Virus record (IMG/VR): IMGVR_UViG_3300032331_001732
Span: 1 to 24,385 of that record
Source: a virus
Strand: one strand, 5' to 3'
DNA: 24,385 nt
Shown piece by piece: positions 15,179 to 23,597 of this stretch. The notes beneath the pieces are model-generated. The model made no database searches, had not been told where the DNA came from, and was given only the letters and a program-made list of their open reading frames with translations. Numbering within the stretch: position 1 is the stretch's first letter; each line of letters begins with the position of its first letter. The position numbers and the translations under genes were made by a program.

Positions 15179-15667
15179 TTAGAAGTTTAATACGCAGTAA
15201 TCCATTCCAACAGTCATTGTGATATTTATTGCTTGGTTTTCAGTATCCCAGTTATAATCACCAAAGTTGGCTTCTTTAATAAATGCGCCTTTTATAATCC
15301 ATTCACTAACAATATCACCTACAGGTCCTAAAACATCTAATACTAAGTCTTTTTTATAAAAATCTGAGTATCCATCACGGCCTGTTACTGATTCGTGGTG
15401 TAAACGTACCCATTCCATTACTGATTGAGCTCCAGAAGGTGTTACTGGATCAAATAGGGTCATCTGAATATCACCCCATGTTGTTTTTCCTTTAACCTTT
15501 CTGTACACGTTAATATGGTTTAGTACTACTTCACCTTGTGATACAGTTACAGCGTTTACTCCTTTTACTAAATAGCTAGGTACACCATCCATATAAAGGA
15601 TAAATCTGTTTGCCTGCTTTGGTTCAAAAGCTGTAAAAAATATTTCGTTTGCGTTTAATATTGCCAT
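15179..15667 (-). CDS. 19: Tail tube protein, T4 gp19-like
   Basis: A 162-residue protein, almost exactly the length of T4 gp19 (163). It polymerises as hexamer rings into the inner tail tube. Characteristic segments are NRFILYMDGVPSYLVKGVN near the N-terminus, HINVYRKVKGKTTWGDIQMT in the middle, then LFDPVTPSGAQSVMEWVRLH. The C-terminal half (WIIKGAFIKEANFGDYNWD, ending MTVGMDYCVLNF) is the usual two-strand finish of the fold. It lies right after the sheath gene, as in T4. A strong hairpin terminator follows its stop codon, which would isolate this abundant transcript from the downstream repeat-protein gene. A very secure call. Confidence 0.95.
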   Translation of the reverse strand: MAILNANEIFFTAFEPKQANRFILYMDGVPSYLVKGVNAVTVSQGEVVLNHINVYRKVKGKTTWGDIQMTLFDPVTPSGAQSVMEWVRLHHESVTGRDGYSDFYKKDLVLDVLGPVGDIVSEWIIKGAFIKEANFGDYNWDTENQAINITMTVGMDYCVLNF

Positions 15668-15681
15668 TGTCTTTTATTTAT

Positions 15682-15690
15682 TATAAATAT
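15682..15690 (-). promoter_or_regulatory. ATATTTATA leader element before the tail tube gene
   Basis: ATATTTATA on the gene strand, followed by ATAAATAAAAG, lies 14 bases before the tube ATG. Tube and sheath each have their own copy although they are adjacent. Confidence 0.5.
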
Positions 15691-15704
15691 TCAATCTTTA
15701 AAAA

Positions 15705-17846
15705 TTATACTGGGAAACTTGCTCCAGTTGGTGTAATGATGAAATCTAAGTAAATAAATTCAGCCGTTTTAGTTGGTTGAACATAAATTTGACCTACTAA
15801 TTCATTTCTATCAATTACATCAGCTGTATTGTTGCTACTATCCATTACTACTTTAAACGCATACAATCCTTGTCTTTGTTGAACATTCTCTAAGTATGGA
15901 TTTACTTGTGCTAAGAAGTTATTTCTTGTAGCTACTGTATTTTGTTCAAATACTAATGTATTAGCCACTTGAGAAATATAACTCTTAAGAGAAATTAATA
16001 AGCGACGAACATTTACACGATCAAGAGCAGATGCTTTAGTTTGTAATGTCTTTTGACCATATACCACTACGCCTTGTCCTGGGAATGTAGCGATTGGATT
16101 CACTTTACCTTGATATAAAGTATCACGATAAGATTGAGGTAATTTTTGTTCAGCACGAACAACATTTCCTAATCCACCACGATTAATACCAGCTGGTGCA
16201 AACCATGGTTCAGCAACATTATCATTATAAGCATATACACCAGCAATTACAGTTGAAGCTGGTACCCAAACTAAATTACCTGTAGCTGGGTCACTTACTT
16301 GACACCATGGCCAGTAAGTAGTAGCGTATGATGAATTAATAGCTGCAGCTTGTCCTGTTATTGTAGTTACACTTGATCCATAAGGAACCATATCTGTTAC
16401 AAATATATTATCACCTCTGTCTTGAGTATTTGTTATAATTGTAGAAAGAATACCTGCGTAATCTGAACGATATAAACCTGGGGTAAATAAAATATTGAAT
16501 TGATAATCATCTTTATTATTCAATAAATTAACCATATTAAGGTAATCAGTGTAGTATAATCCTTGAGTATTTGTAGCACTGATATTTTGATAGAATTTAG
16601 CCGCACTAGTTAAATAAGTAGAATTAAATGGATCACCAGTAGCTGTACCAAAAGCACCATTATTTGCTAATGGAATAGAAGCAGTATATGCTGATTTAGC
16701 TACTCCATTATTATCTAAATAATCAGGTGTTAATAAATTAACACTTTTAACCCTAACATATCTAGAAGCATTAACATAACTACCACTATATTCCATTTGG
16801 TTAGTGGATGGATTATAATTTATTGTAGAGTCACCCAATAATTTAGAAATAAAATTACTAGCTTTAGGATCTAATGATAAATTAGTCCATGTTTCTAACA
16901 CAATAGGACTATTTGTAGTATCATTACCTTGTCTAATTAACAAATCAAATGTTCCAGTTGAAGTATCAGGATTAACTACTTGCCATCTCACATTATCAAT
17001 TGATCCGCTAGCTAAAGCACCAGCTGAGTCAAGAGCACTATCACTGTTCATTATAATTCCTTCAGAAATAGTTTCTAAAGTAAATGAAGATGTATAGTTA
17101 CCTGTTGTACCTCCTCCAAAAACACTATATGGTGTCCAACTTCCTAATTTTGTAGTATTCCAGTTTGAAGCAGAAGCAAATACATATGTGTTATTATATG
17201 ATGCTATTTGAGATATAGATGAAGATATAGTTAAAGTATCAGTAGATACACTAGCTGATAAACCATGATATGCTACTGTGGCGTTTATCTTAGCTGAAGC
17301 TGAAGCTGCTGTAACCACAGCTGATGATCCACTTGCAAAATAAAAATAAGAAGCATTAGTAGTAATTTTATCAGCTATAGTTCCAGAAGAAGTAGGTATA
17401 AAAATATATTGAACTGATGGAGAAGATCCACTATTAGAAAACACACCAAATGCTGTTTGGTTAGCAGTTACTGATGTTATTGTTAAACTAGCTGTTGCTC
17501 TAATAGCTCCAGTTACTAGTGCACTATTAATAGATGCTGTTGCTGGTGACCAATTTGAGGCTTCACGCACTGTTCTAGCTATTAATAATGATTTTCCACC
17601 GTTTTGGAAATAATTATAAGCTGCTATTGAAGTAAAATAAGTATAAGTATTACTAGCACTTAAAATTGTAGTTCCAAATTTATTAACGAAATCACTATAT
17701 GAAGTAACTACGGTAGGAATTTCTACAGGTCCTTTAACTGTTGGACCAATTATAGCGGCTCCTACAGACACTGGTCCTGAAGTTATAAATGACTGATCAT
17801 TTTCTCTTGCTAAGACACCTGGGGATATTAAAGTTTCTACTGCCAT
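15705..17846 (-). CDS. 18: Contractile tail sheath protein, T4 gp18-like
   Basis: A 713-residue protein (T4 gp18 has 659). It forms the contractile outer sheath around the tail tube. The N-terminus has the standard sheath opening SPGVLARENDQS (8-19), then AAIIGPTVKGP (30-40), and later YFQNGGKSLLIARTV (79-93). The C-terminal domain (about 607-713) is the conserved part that engages neighbouring subunits: VNVRRLLISLKSYISQ, a central YLENVQQRQGLYAFKVV region, and the final strands ending IYLDFIITPTG. The middle (about 100-400) is Ser/Thr/Ala-rich and variable and probably forms surface domains. It is followed directly by the tube gene, as in T4. The start follows a leader element and an A-rich stretch without a Shine-Dalgarno sequence. 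This is one of the most secure calls in the window. Confidence 0.96.
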   Translation of the reverse strand: MAVETLISPGVLARENDQSFITSGPVSVGAAIIGPTVKGPVEIPTVVTSYSDFVNKFGTTILSASNTYTYFTSIAAYNYFQNGGKSLLIARTVREASNWSPATASINSALVTGAIRATASLTITSVTANQTAFGVFSNSGSSPSVQYIFIPTSSGTIADKITTNASYFYFASGSSAVVTAASASAKINATVAYHGLSASVSTDTLTISSSISQIASYNNTYVFASASNWNTTKLGSWTPYSVFGGGTTGNYTSSFTLETISEGIIMNSDSALDSAGALASGSIDNVRWQVVNPDTSTGTFDLLIRQGNDTTNSPIVLETWTNLSLDPKASNFISKLLGDSTINYNPSTNQMEYSGSYVNASRYVRVKSVNLLTPDYLDNNGVAKSAYTASIPLANNGAFGTATGDPFNSTYLTSAAKFYQNISATNTQGLYYTDYLNMVNLLNNKDDYQFNILFTPGLYRSDYAGILSTIITNTQDRGDNIFVTDMVPYGSSVTTITGQAAAINSSYATTYWPWCQVSDPATGNLVWVPASTVIAGVYAYNDNVAEPWFAPAGINRGGLGNVVRAEQKLPQSYRDTLYQGKVNPIATFPGQGVVVYGQKTLQTKASALDRVNVRRLLISLKSYISQVANTLVFEQNTVATRNNFLAQVNPYLENVQQRQGLYAFKVVMDSSNNTADVIDRNELVGQIYVQPTKTAEFIYLDFIITPTGASFPV

Positions 17847-17871
17847 GTTTTTAGATGTGTTTTATTTTAGT

Positions 17872-17880
17872 TATAAATAT
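17872..17880 (-). promoter_or_regulatory. ATATTTATA leader element before the tail sheath gene
   Basis: ATATTTATA on the gene strand, followed by ACTAAAATA, lies 25 bases before the sheath ATG. A highly expressed gene such as sheath is where a strong late promoter is expected. Confidence 0.5.
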
Positions 17881-17897
17881 CTTGAGGGATGTTGAAA

Positions 17898-18149
17898 TCA
17901 CGGAACAGGGATAAATTCTCCTTTTTCAAGATCTATACTCCCATCTCCATATTTTTGTTGAAGTTGTTTGCCTATTTGCTCTTCTGTTTCAATTTGATTT
18001 TGAAGAGTTTGTTTTAATTTTTGTTTTTCTTTTTCTAAAATTAAAACTTTGTATTCTAATAAACCTAATTGTTCAATTAACAATGATTGGTTTGATTGAA
18101 TATTTTTTAAAGATTGAATTTCTTCTTGAGTTAAAACTTGTTTTTCCAT
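17898..18149 (-). CDS. Small coiled-coil protein of unknown function
   Basis: An 83-residue protein I cannot name. Residues about 8-65 are strongly helical and rich in Leu, Gln, Glu and Lys in a heptad-like pattern, so a coiled coil is likely. The last part (KYGDGSIDLEKGEFIPVP) is a short extended tail. There is no membrane segment or signal. It has its own leader element and precedes the sheath gene, whose leader element lies just after its stop. A scaffold, chaperone or minor tail component would fit the place and form, but nothing in the sequence proves it. Confidence 0.65.
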   Translation of the reverse strand: MEKQVLTQEEIQSLKNIQSNQSLLIEQLGLLEYKVLILEKEKQKLKQTLQNQIETEEQIGKQLQQKYGDGSIDLEKGEFIPVP

Positions 18150-18161
18150 AATTTATTTTAT

Positions 18162-18170
18162 TATAAATAT
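18162..18170 (-). promoter_or_regulatory. ATATTTATA leader element before the coiled-coil gene
   Basis: ATATTTATA on the gene strand, followed by ATAAAATA, lies 12 bases before the ATG at 18149. It overlaps the last base of the LamG-like gene's stop codon. The ATATTTATAATAAA(A/T) form is shared with the tube, 541-residue and 99-residue genes. Confidence 0.5.
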
Positions 18171-19033
18171 TAATCATATATTCCAAACCTACCTTTCATA
18201 GTGTGATAGTTTTGAAGTACTTCTTGTCGGGTAAGAGCTCGTCCGTATATTTGAACTGGTCCTATATTTCCTATCATTTGGTTAGAATTAGGTCCTGATG
18301 AGCTGCCTCCTGCTCCAAAATATGTTCCATTTCTAAGAGTTGTTCTATCACTTGTTGACGGGGTTCCTGGAACTCCGTTAGCATACGCTGTTATAACTCC
18401 ATTATTAAACGTAATTGTAAAATAGTTCCATCTATACAATATTCCAGCGGGACTATCTGCTGTAGTAAATTGATTTGAAGTAGCATTACCAAATCTAGCT
18501 GATGCTATAATTCCATTAGATGTAGCAAGTATATCAAATGGTCGATCACGAGATGATAATGCTCCAGCATAGAATAAACTTCCTTGAGTACCAACAGCAC
18601 CAAGAGTTATTACTCTATGCCATATTCCTAAAGTTAATTCACTTCTTCCATCTAAATATCTAGTATTAAAAAGAGTATTAGTAACAGGAGTACTAGTTTG
18701 AGATATAATTATAGCTGGGTAATGCCATTGATTTGGTGACACTGTTGTTGATCTACTTACAAATAAACATCCTCCAAATTCTGGTGTGTAACTAGATGTA
18801 GGTGATGCTGCTTCTGATACTGATCCTGTTCTTATATTAAATGAGGCTGATATGTATGGGTTTCCTCCTCCTTTAGCTATATTATTTAATGTTGATTTAT
18901 TATTATTTATATAATCAAAACTATTAATATTACCTACATCAAAGTAAAAGTCTAACCCATCTGTAACTACACCTGAACCTACAAATGTACTTCCTGTTAC
19001 TACTAAAGAACCTGTTACTATAACTGATGCCAT
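18170..19033 (-). CDS. LamG/concanavalin A-like, probable glycan-binding virion protein
   Basis: A 287-residue protein. Residues 1-22 are a TGS-type beta lead (VTGSLVVTGSTFVGSG) like that of fibre proteins. From residue 24 on there is a single jelly-roll domain of the LamG/concanavalin A type. It opens with GLDFYFDVGNINSFD and closes with the characteristic NIGPVQIYGRALTRQEVLQN (residues 255-274). WNYFTITFNNGVITAYANG (202-220) matches the central strands of this fold. Such domains bind sugars or surface glycans, so this may be a receptor-binding or capsule-binding part of the virion. It starts one base after the stop of the fibre-like gene and is probably co-translated with it. The fold call is good; the ligand and location on the virion are inferred. 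Confidence 0.8.
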   Translation of the reverse strand: MASVIVTGSLVVTGSTFVGSGVVTDGLDFYFDVGNINSFDYINNNKSTLNNIAKGGGNPYISASFNIRTGSVSEAASPTSSYTPEFGGCLFVSRSTTVSPNQWHYPAIIISQTSTPVTNTLFNTRYLDGRSELTLGIWHRVITLGAVGTQGSLFYAGALSSRDRPFDILATSNGIIASARFGNATSNQFTTADSPAGILYRWNYFTITFNNGVITAYANGVPGTPSTSDRTTLRNGTYFGAGGSSSGPNSNQMIGNIGPVQIYGRALTRQEVLQNYHTMKGRFGIYD

Positions 19034-19034
19034 A

Positions 19035-20588
19035 TTATATTACTCTTATTATTCCTTTTATAAACCACCCATTGGTTATAATACTAGATGTGACTTGTAA
19101 ATATGATGAACTAAAACTAGATGAAAATGTTAAGTTAGTAGTAGTACCAAAACTTGAACCAGTTGTATCAATATACCTAATTGTTGAACCACTCCACATA
19201 GTATTAAATGTACCTGCTCTAAAATTAGAACCACTATATGCTGAATAATCTATCCATAAAGCATTATAAGAACTTGTTAATACTTGATAAACTACATGAT
19301 TCCCAGCATTAACAGATGATGTAATAAAACTATTATATAATCCAGGAGCGTTACTATTTCCAATAAATGTTTCTCTATTAGATGTAACTCTTAAAATAGG
19401 TAATCCTGAAGGGTAGTCTCCAACTGTGAATAAGTCTCCAGACACTTTATCATATGCTTGTAATATGTTTCCTGTTGATCCTACAACATTTAATATTGGA
19501 GATGAACCTGTTCCTATTACTGTTAATGGAGTTCCTTCTATTGATCTTGATATAATCATAGAACCTGTTACAGATCCTGTTCCTATAATTCTTAAGGGAG
19601 TTGATCCTGAAGCTATAAGTGAGCCGGTTAAATTAACAGTGTTAGTTCCATCAAATGTTAAATTAGCTGATCCACCAAATCCACCCGCACTATTAAATTG
19701 GACACTATTAAATGGACTTCCGGGATTAGCTGGGCCACCTCCGCCTCCGCCTCCATATGAACCTGTGGTATATACTTTACCATCATTTCCTAATACTAAA
19801 ACATTATTAGCAGCTCCACCTAAATTACTTGCTCCTGACCAAAATAATGACCCACTAAAAGTAGTTGAACCACTTATTCTAAGAGAAGAAGTTATATTTT
19901 GAGTAGTAGCAGATAATAATTTGATATATCTTAAATCAGCTTGATCTTGATTAAGAGTAGATAATGGAAACCATTTACCTGCTCCTCCAACATCAGAACT
20001 TTGACTTACAAATATATAAGCTAAGCCATCTGGATCTGGAATGCTGCTGTCTCCTGATACTACCCATACTGTAGCGTTAGCTATAGAGCCAGTAGCTGCT
20101 CCAGAAGATGATCCTATTAAATTATTAGGAGAATTTGATGCAGATGGACCTGTTAATACTGCTGTTAATGCTGTTGTTATATTACCTGTAACTGCGTCAG
20201 GAATTACTCCATTTACTGTTCTAACAGTAGCTTCAATTTTATTACTATTATCAAATCTTAAACCAGCTCCTATACTAGCACTTATATAATTAGAATTAAT
20301 ATCTATACCTGGGCCTTCTAAATACGTTTGTCCACTACCTGTATCAACTGTAATTAGAAATGTAGAAGCATCACTTTTAGTAAAATAAATTTTATTTAAA
20401 TCAACTGATGCTGATGTTAAGCCAACGAATGAGGACCCAGCGTTAACTATAGAACTAGATAAAAATAATAATGATTGATCTAAGTCAAAAAATGAAAGGG
20501 TTGAACCTTTAGCAACATCAGAATCTGCGTCACCATCATAATATTGTCTTGTTGTAAAAGTAAATGGTCCGTATATTGGATATCCCAT
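19035..20588 (-). CDS. Fibre-like structural protein with poly-Gly linker
   Basis: A 517-residue, Ser/Thr/Gly-rich protein with the look of a phage fibre or virion-surface protein. Residues 1-120 are a distinct N-terminal part, probably for attachment. Residues 121-290 contain VNGVIPDAVTGNI and a segment resembling hydrophilic fibre domains. A run of seven glycines (279-285) then forms a flexible joint. It is followed by a module (VQFNSAGGFGG, then NLTFDGTNTVNLTGSL, residues 296-324) and a series of TGS-type beta repeats. The same FGG/FDGT module occurs in the fibre-like protein at the left edge of the window. It sits between gp15 and sheath, so it may form a neck or collar whisker, or part of a tail fibre. 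The exact location is unknown. Only two bases at most separate it from the LamG-like gene downstream. Confidence 0.65.
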   Translation of the reverse strand: MGYPIYGPFTFTTRQYYDGDADSDVAKGSTLSFFDLDQSLLFLSSSIVNAGSSFVGLTSASVDLNKIYFTKSDASTFLITVDTGSGQTYLEGPGIDINSNYISASIGAGLRFDNSNKIEATVRTVNGVIPDAVTGNITTALTAVLTGPSASNSPNNLIGSSSGAATGSIANATVWVVSGDSSIPDPDGLAYIFVSQSSDVGGAGKWFPLSTLNQDQADLRYIKLLSATTQNITSSLRISGSTTFSGSLFWSGASNLGGAANNVLVLGNDGKVYTTGSYGGGGGGGPANPGSPFNSVQFNSAGGFGGSANLTFDGTNTVNLTGSLIASGSTPLRIIGTGSVTGSMIISRSIEGTPLTVIGTGSSPILNVVGSTGNILQAYDKVSGDLFTVGDYPSGLPILRVTSNRETFIGNSNAPGLYNSFITSSVNAGNHVVYQVLTSSYNALWIDYSAYSGSNFRAGTFNTMWSGSTIRYIDTTGSSFGTTTNLTFSSSFSSSYLQVTSSIITNGWFIKGIIRVI

Positions 20589-20594
20589 AATTTT

Positions 20595-21488
20595 TTATAT
20601 ATTTGGATTATTTTTTAAATCTTCTATGTTAGTTACTACTTCAGTAGTAACAGTTAATTTATTTCTATTTGAAAATTTACCTACAAATGTTTCTGCTTTT
20701 TGCACAACATCAGGAACAATATATCCAAATAATTTAATTGTAAAAGCACTTCTTACAGATCTTTCACTATTATCTGATAATTCAGTAGTAATAGGGAATG
20801 AATCAATATGTGCTCTAAATTTAAAACGTTCTGGATCACCCCAATATGCATCTGAGGCATATTGTACTGCTTCAATTAGTTTATTTAATTGGTCAACATA
20901 ATATGTAAATATAACACAATCATATGTTACTGTTAAATAATCAGGTACAACTGAGGCGTAGTATGTTTGCTCAGGTTTAATACCATTTAGTATATTAAAT
21001 TTACTATAAGCATTTTGCTTACTATATCTTTGACCTGTAATTGCTATGTTATGTGGATTGTTAGCGTCTAATTTGTTTGTAAGATTTCTATTTTTTTCAA
21101 TATTATTCTTTTTAAACATAATAAGAGGAGCCATTATTCTACCTTGTAAATCTCTATAAAAACCATCTTTTTGAAATGATTTCCATTTTTCAGGTGAACC
21201 ATATATAATAGGAACATCTATCTGTTCTCCATTTTGAAAAACTGAAGGTTTAATAACATTTTGAAAATAATATAATATGGCCCAGTCTAAATCTTCTAAA
21301 CTTATAACTACTGGTTTTACAGTGTCATTTTTAAATGAAAATTGTTCTCCTCTATTAGGTTTATTAGCATCATTAGGATTACCTGTAGGAGAAAAACCAG
21401 GTGAGTCAATAGGTGGCTCATAAGGTGTCTGTAAAGACTCGCTTATTTCTTTTTGTGTTTTTGGTATTGGTTTTCTTCCTTTAGCCAT
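20595..21488 (-). CDS. 15: Tail terminator / sheath stabiliser, T4 gp15-like
   Basis: A 297-residue protein close in length to T4 gp15 (272). Gp15 forms the hexameric ring that caps the finished tube and sheath and joins tail to neck. Several segments align with what I recall of T4 gp15: VPIIYGSPEKW (T4 'VPITYASKEHF'), YDCVIFTYYVDQLNKLIEAV (T4 'YELSIFTRYEDDMFQIVEQI'), and a C-terminal strand region SAFTIKLFGYIVPDV (T4 'WSLTFEVNGWMYPP'). The first 50 residues are Pro- and Lys-rich and look disordered. It is the third gene of the 13-14-15 order and overlaps gp14 by one base. The next gene starts six bases after its stop. Confidence 0.85.
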   Translation of the reverse strand: MAKGRKPIPKTQKEISESLQTPYEPPIDSPGFSPTGNPNDANKPNRGEQFSFKNDTVKPVVISLEDLDWAILYYFQNVIKPSVFQNGEQIDVPIIYGSPEKWKSFQKDGFYRDLQGRIMAPLIMFKKNNIEKNRNLTNKLDANNPHNIAITGQRYSKQNAYSKFNILNGIKPEQTYYASVVPDYLTVTYDCVIFTYYVDQLNKLIEAVQYASDAYWGDPERFKFRAHIDSFPITTELSDNSERSVRSAFTIKLFGYIVPDVVQKAETFVGKFSNRNKLTVTTEVVTNIEDLKNNPNI

Positions 21489-21997
21489 TATAATCTTTGT
21501 TTAATGATATTTACTCTATCTGCTGGTATGTAGTGGGTTTCGCAAACTACACTAACATTATATCCAAAATAGCCTAAACCTGGGTTTAAAGGATTAATCT
21601 CATATGGGTAGTCAGGATCCTTACCAGCAAAGAATTGTCTAATATTTGTATTGTCTACTTCAAAATAACTTTCTTGATATAAAATAACATCTCCAACTTC
21701 AGGATGAACATTAGCATCTACTAAATCATCTCTTAAAAATGCTACAGTAATAGGCCAAGCAAAATCTACTCCTAAATCACTTGTAGGAGAGGTATTATCA
21801 CCTACTGTAATTAAAGCATTCAATAATGTAGGTCCATCAAAGTATCTCCCTCCAGATGCTTCTCCATACATATTTACTTTAGTTTTATCTAAAATATATT
21901 TGTAAAAAGCACATTGTTGAGTGATAACGTCATGTAACAGTTCTCTGTTAACTTTACGAATCATTGATACATCTCTAGCTGAGCCAAATATTGCCAT
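21488..21997 (-). CDS. 14: Neck protein, T4 gp14-like
   Basis: A 169-residue protein, shorter than T4 gp14 (256). T4 gp14 works with gp13 to form the neck that closes the head and provides the tail-docking surface. The N-terminus (VNRELLHDVITQQCAFYKYI, then VNMYGEASGGRYF) and a later segment, EVGDVILYQESYFEVD, parallel the 'GDLIYF...FEI' region of T4 gp14. It lies between the gp13-like and gp15-like genes, with a one-base TAATG overlap at each end, which indicates translational coupling of the trio. The missing length relative to T4 appears to be C-terminal. The assignment is moderately strong because motif and position agree. Confidence 0.7.
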   Translation of the reverse strand: MAIFGSARDVSMIRKVNRELLHDVITQQCAFYKYILDKTKVNMYGEASGGRYFDGPTLLNALITVGDNTSPTSDLGVDFAWPITVAFLRDDLVDANVHPEVGDVILYQESYFEVDNTNIRQFFAGKDPDYPYEINPLNPGLGYFGYNVSVVCETHYIPADRVNIIKQRL

Positions 21998-23157
21998 TAT
22001 CCTATATAAATTGTCATTGGTACGTTATTAATTTCTTGTTTTCTAAAATCACTTTCTTGAGATCGTCTTTCAAGTAAAGATTTTTTAGAAGTTTCATCAA
22101 AATATAATCTTATTCTTTCAATTAAAGCTTGCTTTTCAGCTGTAGCTGCTGATAATAAATCAGCTTGATTTAAAGTCATATTTTGATCAGGAATAGGAAC
22201 TGTTGAGTATTTTCCTCTAACATATCCTAACATTTCTTTACATAATGCTAAAGTATATTCAAATATCCATTGTCTACCAATAGAATTTATTTGGCTATAA
22301 GTTGGATTACCATATGGAGCATTTGATGGGTTAGTTACTGTGTTAGTTTGAATTAACCCATTTGAAATACGGTCATCATTTTTAATATATTCAAACCATA
22401 AAAATCCATTTCTAGCATCATTATTATTAGGTATAGGGAATATTTTAATCTTATTATTAACTATATTAAAAGTATAAGCTGATAAACGGATAGTATTACT
22501 TAATTCTATACCTTGGACTACGGCAGCGTCAAATGCTACAGGCATCATTAAGTATCCTCCTCCATATCCAGCACCATATATGCCTCCATAAACTCCTGCT
22601 GCTGGTACTCCTCCTAATCCTCCAAAAGCACCTAAACCATATGGAGCATACATTTGATTTACTGCTGGGATTCCTTGATAAAATACAGATTTTATTTCGA
22701 TACTACCAGATATACTTTGGCTTACAGCCCATTCAGTTAAATCATATTCTTGTACTCCAGGAGTTAAGGCTAATGCTCCACTATAATAAGTCACATTCCC
22801 ACCTGCACCAGCTTCTTCAGCATATTGTAATGAAAGACGCACTATAGTAGCCATATTAGGTGTTATAAGCGCGTTATTTAAATTTGAACTTGTAGGTGCA
22901 CCCTCTAGTGATAACATATTATCTCTCACTTGATACGCGTAAAGTTCATTACCATATGTAGTAATTGCTTCTTCAAATGCAGCATAGAAGTTTAAATCTT
23001 GTAATTCAACTTCCATAATAGGATAACCTAATCGACGAGCAACAAATGTTGTTACTTTATCAGCGTCAGTTTGAAATTGCACATCATAGTCATAAAATCC
23101 AAATGGTGTACTACCAGGGATAAATGAACTAGAGCCAGGATAAATAGGTATATTCAT
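21997..23157 (-). CDS. 13: Neck protein, T4 gp13-like
   Basis: A 386-residue protein, longer than T4 gp13 (309). In T4, gp13 sits on the portal below the DNA-filled head and helps seal it and receive the tail. The N-terminal half carries a stretch typical of marine T4-like neck proteins: ELQDLNFYAAFEEAITTYGN, then YQVRDNMLSLEG and GGNVTYYSGAL. A Gly/Tyr/Ala-rich insert (about residues 185-215) is followed by a more ordinary alpha/beta C-terminus. The strongest support is order: it is followed at once by gp14-like and gp15-like genes, as in T4. Its stop overlaps the next start by one base (TAATG). The family call rests on recalled motifs and synteny, so another neck or adaptor designation is possible. 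Confidence 0.7.
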   Translation of the reverse strand: MNIPIYPGSSSFIPGSTPFGFYDYDVQFQTDADKVTTFVARRLGYPIMEVELQDLNFYAAFEEAITTYGNELYAYQVRDNMLSLEGAPTSSNLNNALITPNMATIVRLSLQYAEEAGAGGNVTYYSGALALTPGVQEYDLTEWAVSQSISGSIEIKSVFYQGIPAVNQMYAPYGLGAFGGLGGVPAAGVYGGIYGAGYGGGYLMMPVAFDAAVVQGIELSNTIRLSAYTFNIVNNKIKIFPIPNNNDARNGFLWFEYIKNDDRISNGLIQTNTVTNPSNAPYGNPTYSQINSIGRQWIFEYTLALCKEMLGYVRGKYSTVPIPDQNMTLNQADLLSAATAEKQALIERIRLYFDETSKKSLLERRSQESDFRKQEINNVPMTIYIG

Positions 23158-23158
23158 A

Positions 23159-23584
23159 TTATGTAGTTGCTATAAAATATTCAATCTTAGCGGATGAGCC
23201 TGATGGTTCTGCTTTTACAGATACTATGTCTTTAAAAGTAAGTCCTGTTAGGCTTCCTGTAATTTTACTAGTTGATATCATATATGAACTACCAGTATTA
23301 ATTAAATAACTCATAGCCTCTGTTGATGATGATACTATAAGTTTAACAGGAGCATTAGTTGTAGAACTGTTTGTTAATCTAACATATTGTATACTACTTG
23401 TTATAAATGTCCCTGCACTATTAGCATCAGATAAAGAAAATAATGTTGTAACTGATCCTGTGGGGATAGTAAATGTTCTATTATCAATATAGTTTATACC
23501 TGGTATAGTTTGAGTAGTTAATACTCCTCTATCATTACCATCTAGGGTTATTTTTTCATTTATAAGTACTGTTAAATCTGCCAT
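23159..23584 (-). CDS. Unrecognised beta-rich, probable virion protein
   Basis: A 141-residue protein I do not recognise. The composition is rich in Ser, Thr, Ile and Val in short alternating hydrophobic stretches, as expected of a beta-sandwich. There are no predicted membrane segments, signal peptide, cysteines or enzyme motifs. It is the first gene of the neck cluster and ends one base before the gp13-like gene, so co-expression with structural genes is likely. A decoration, neck-associated or other minor virion protein would fit the composition and position. This is inference from context, not homology. Confidence 0.7.
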   Translation of the reverse strand: MADLTVLINEKITLDGNDRGVLTTQTIPGINYIDNRTFTIPTGSVTTLFSLSDANSAGTFITSSIQYVRLTNSSTTNAPVKLIVSSSTEAMSYLINTGSSYMISTSKITGSLTGLTFKDIVSVKAEPSGSSAKIEYFIATT

Positions 23585-23597
23585 AGTGTGTTTTACT

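Noticed and set aside
17898-20588. Recent mobile element insertion between gp15 and sheath
   Set aside because: No transposase, integrase, homing nuclease, inverted repeats or target duplication are visible, and base composition matches the neighbours.
9942-22847. Plus-strand open frames inside the minus-strand genes (for example 9942-10241, 12804-13163, 19426-19902, 22533-22847)
   Set aside because: They are antisense to strong, recognisable minus-strand genes and their translations have low-complexity Leu/Ile/Pro composition with no family features.
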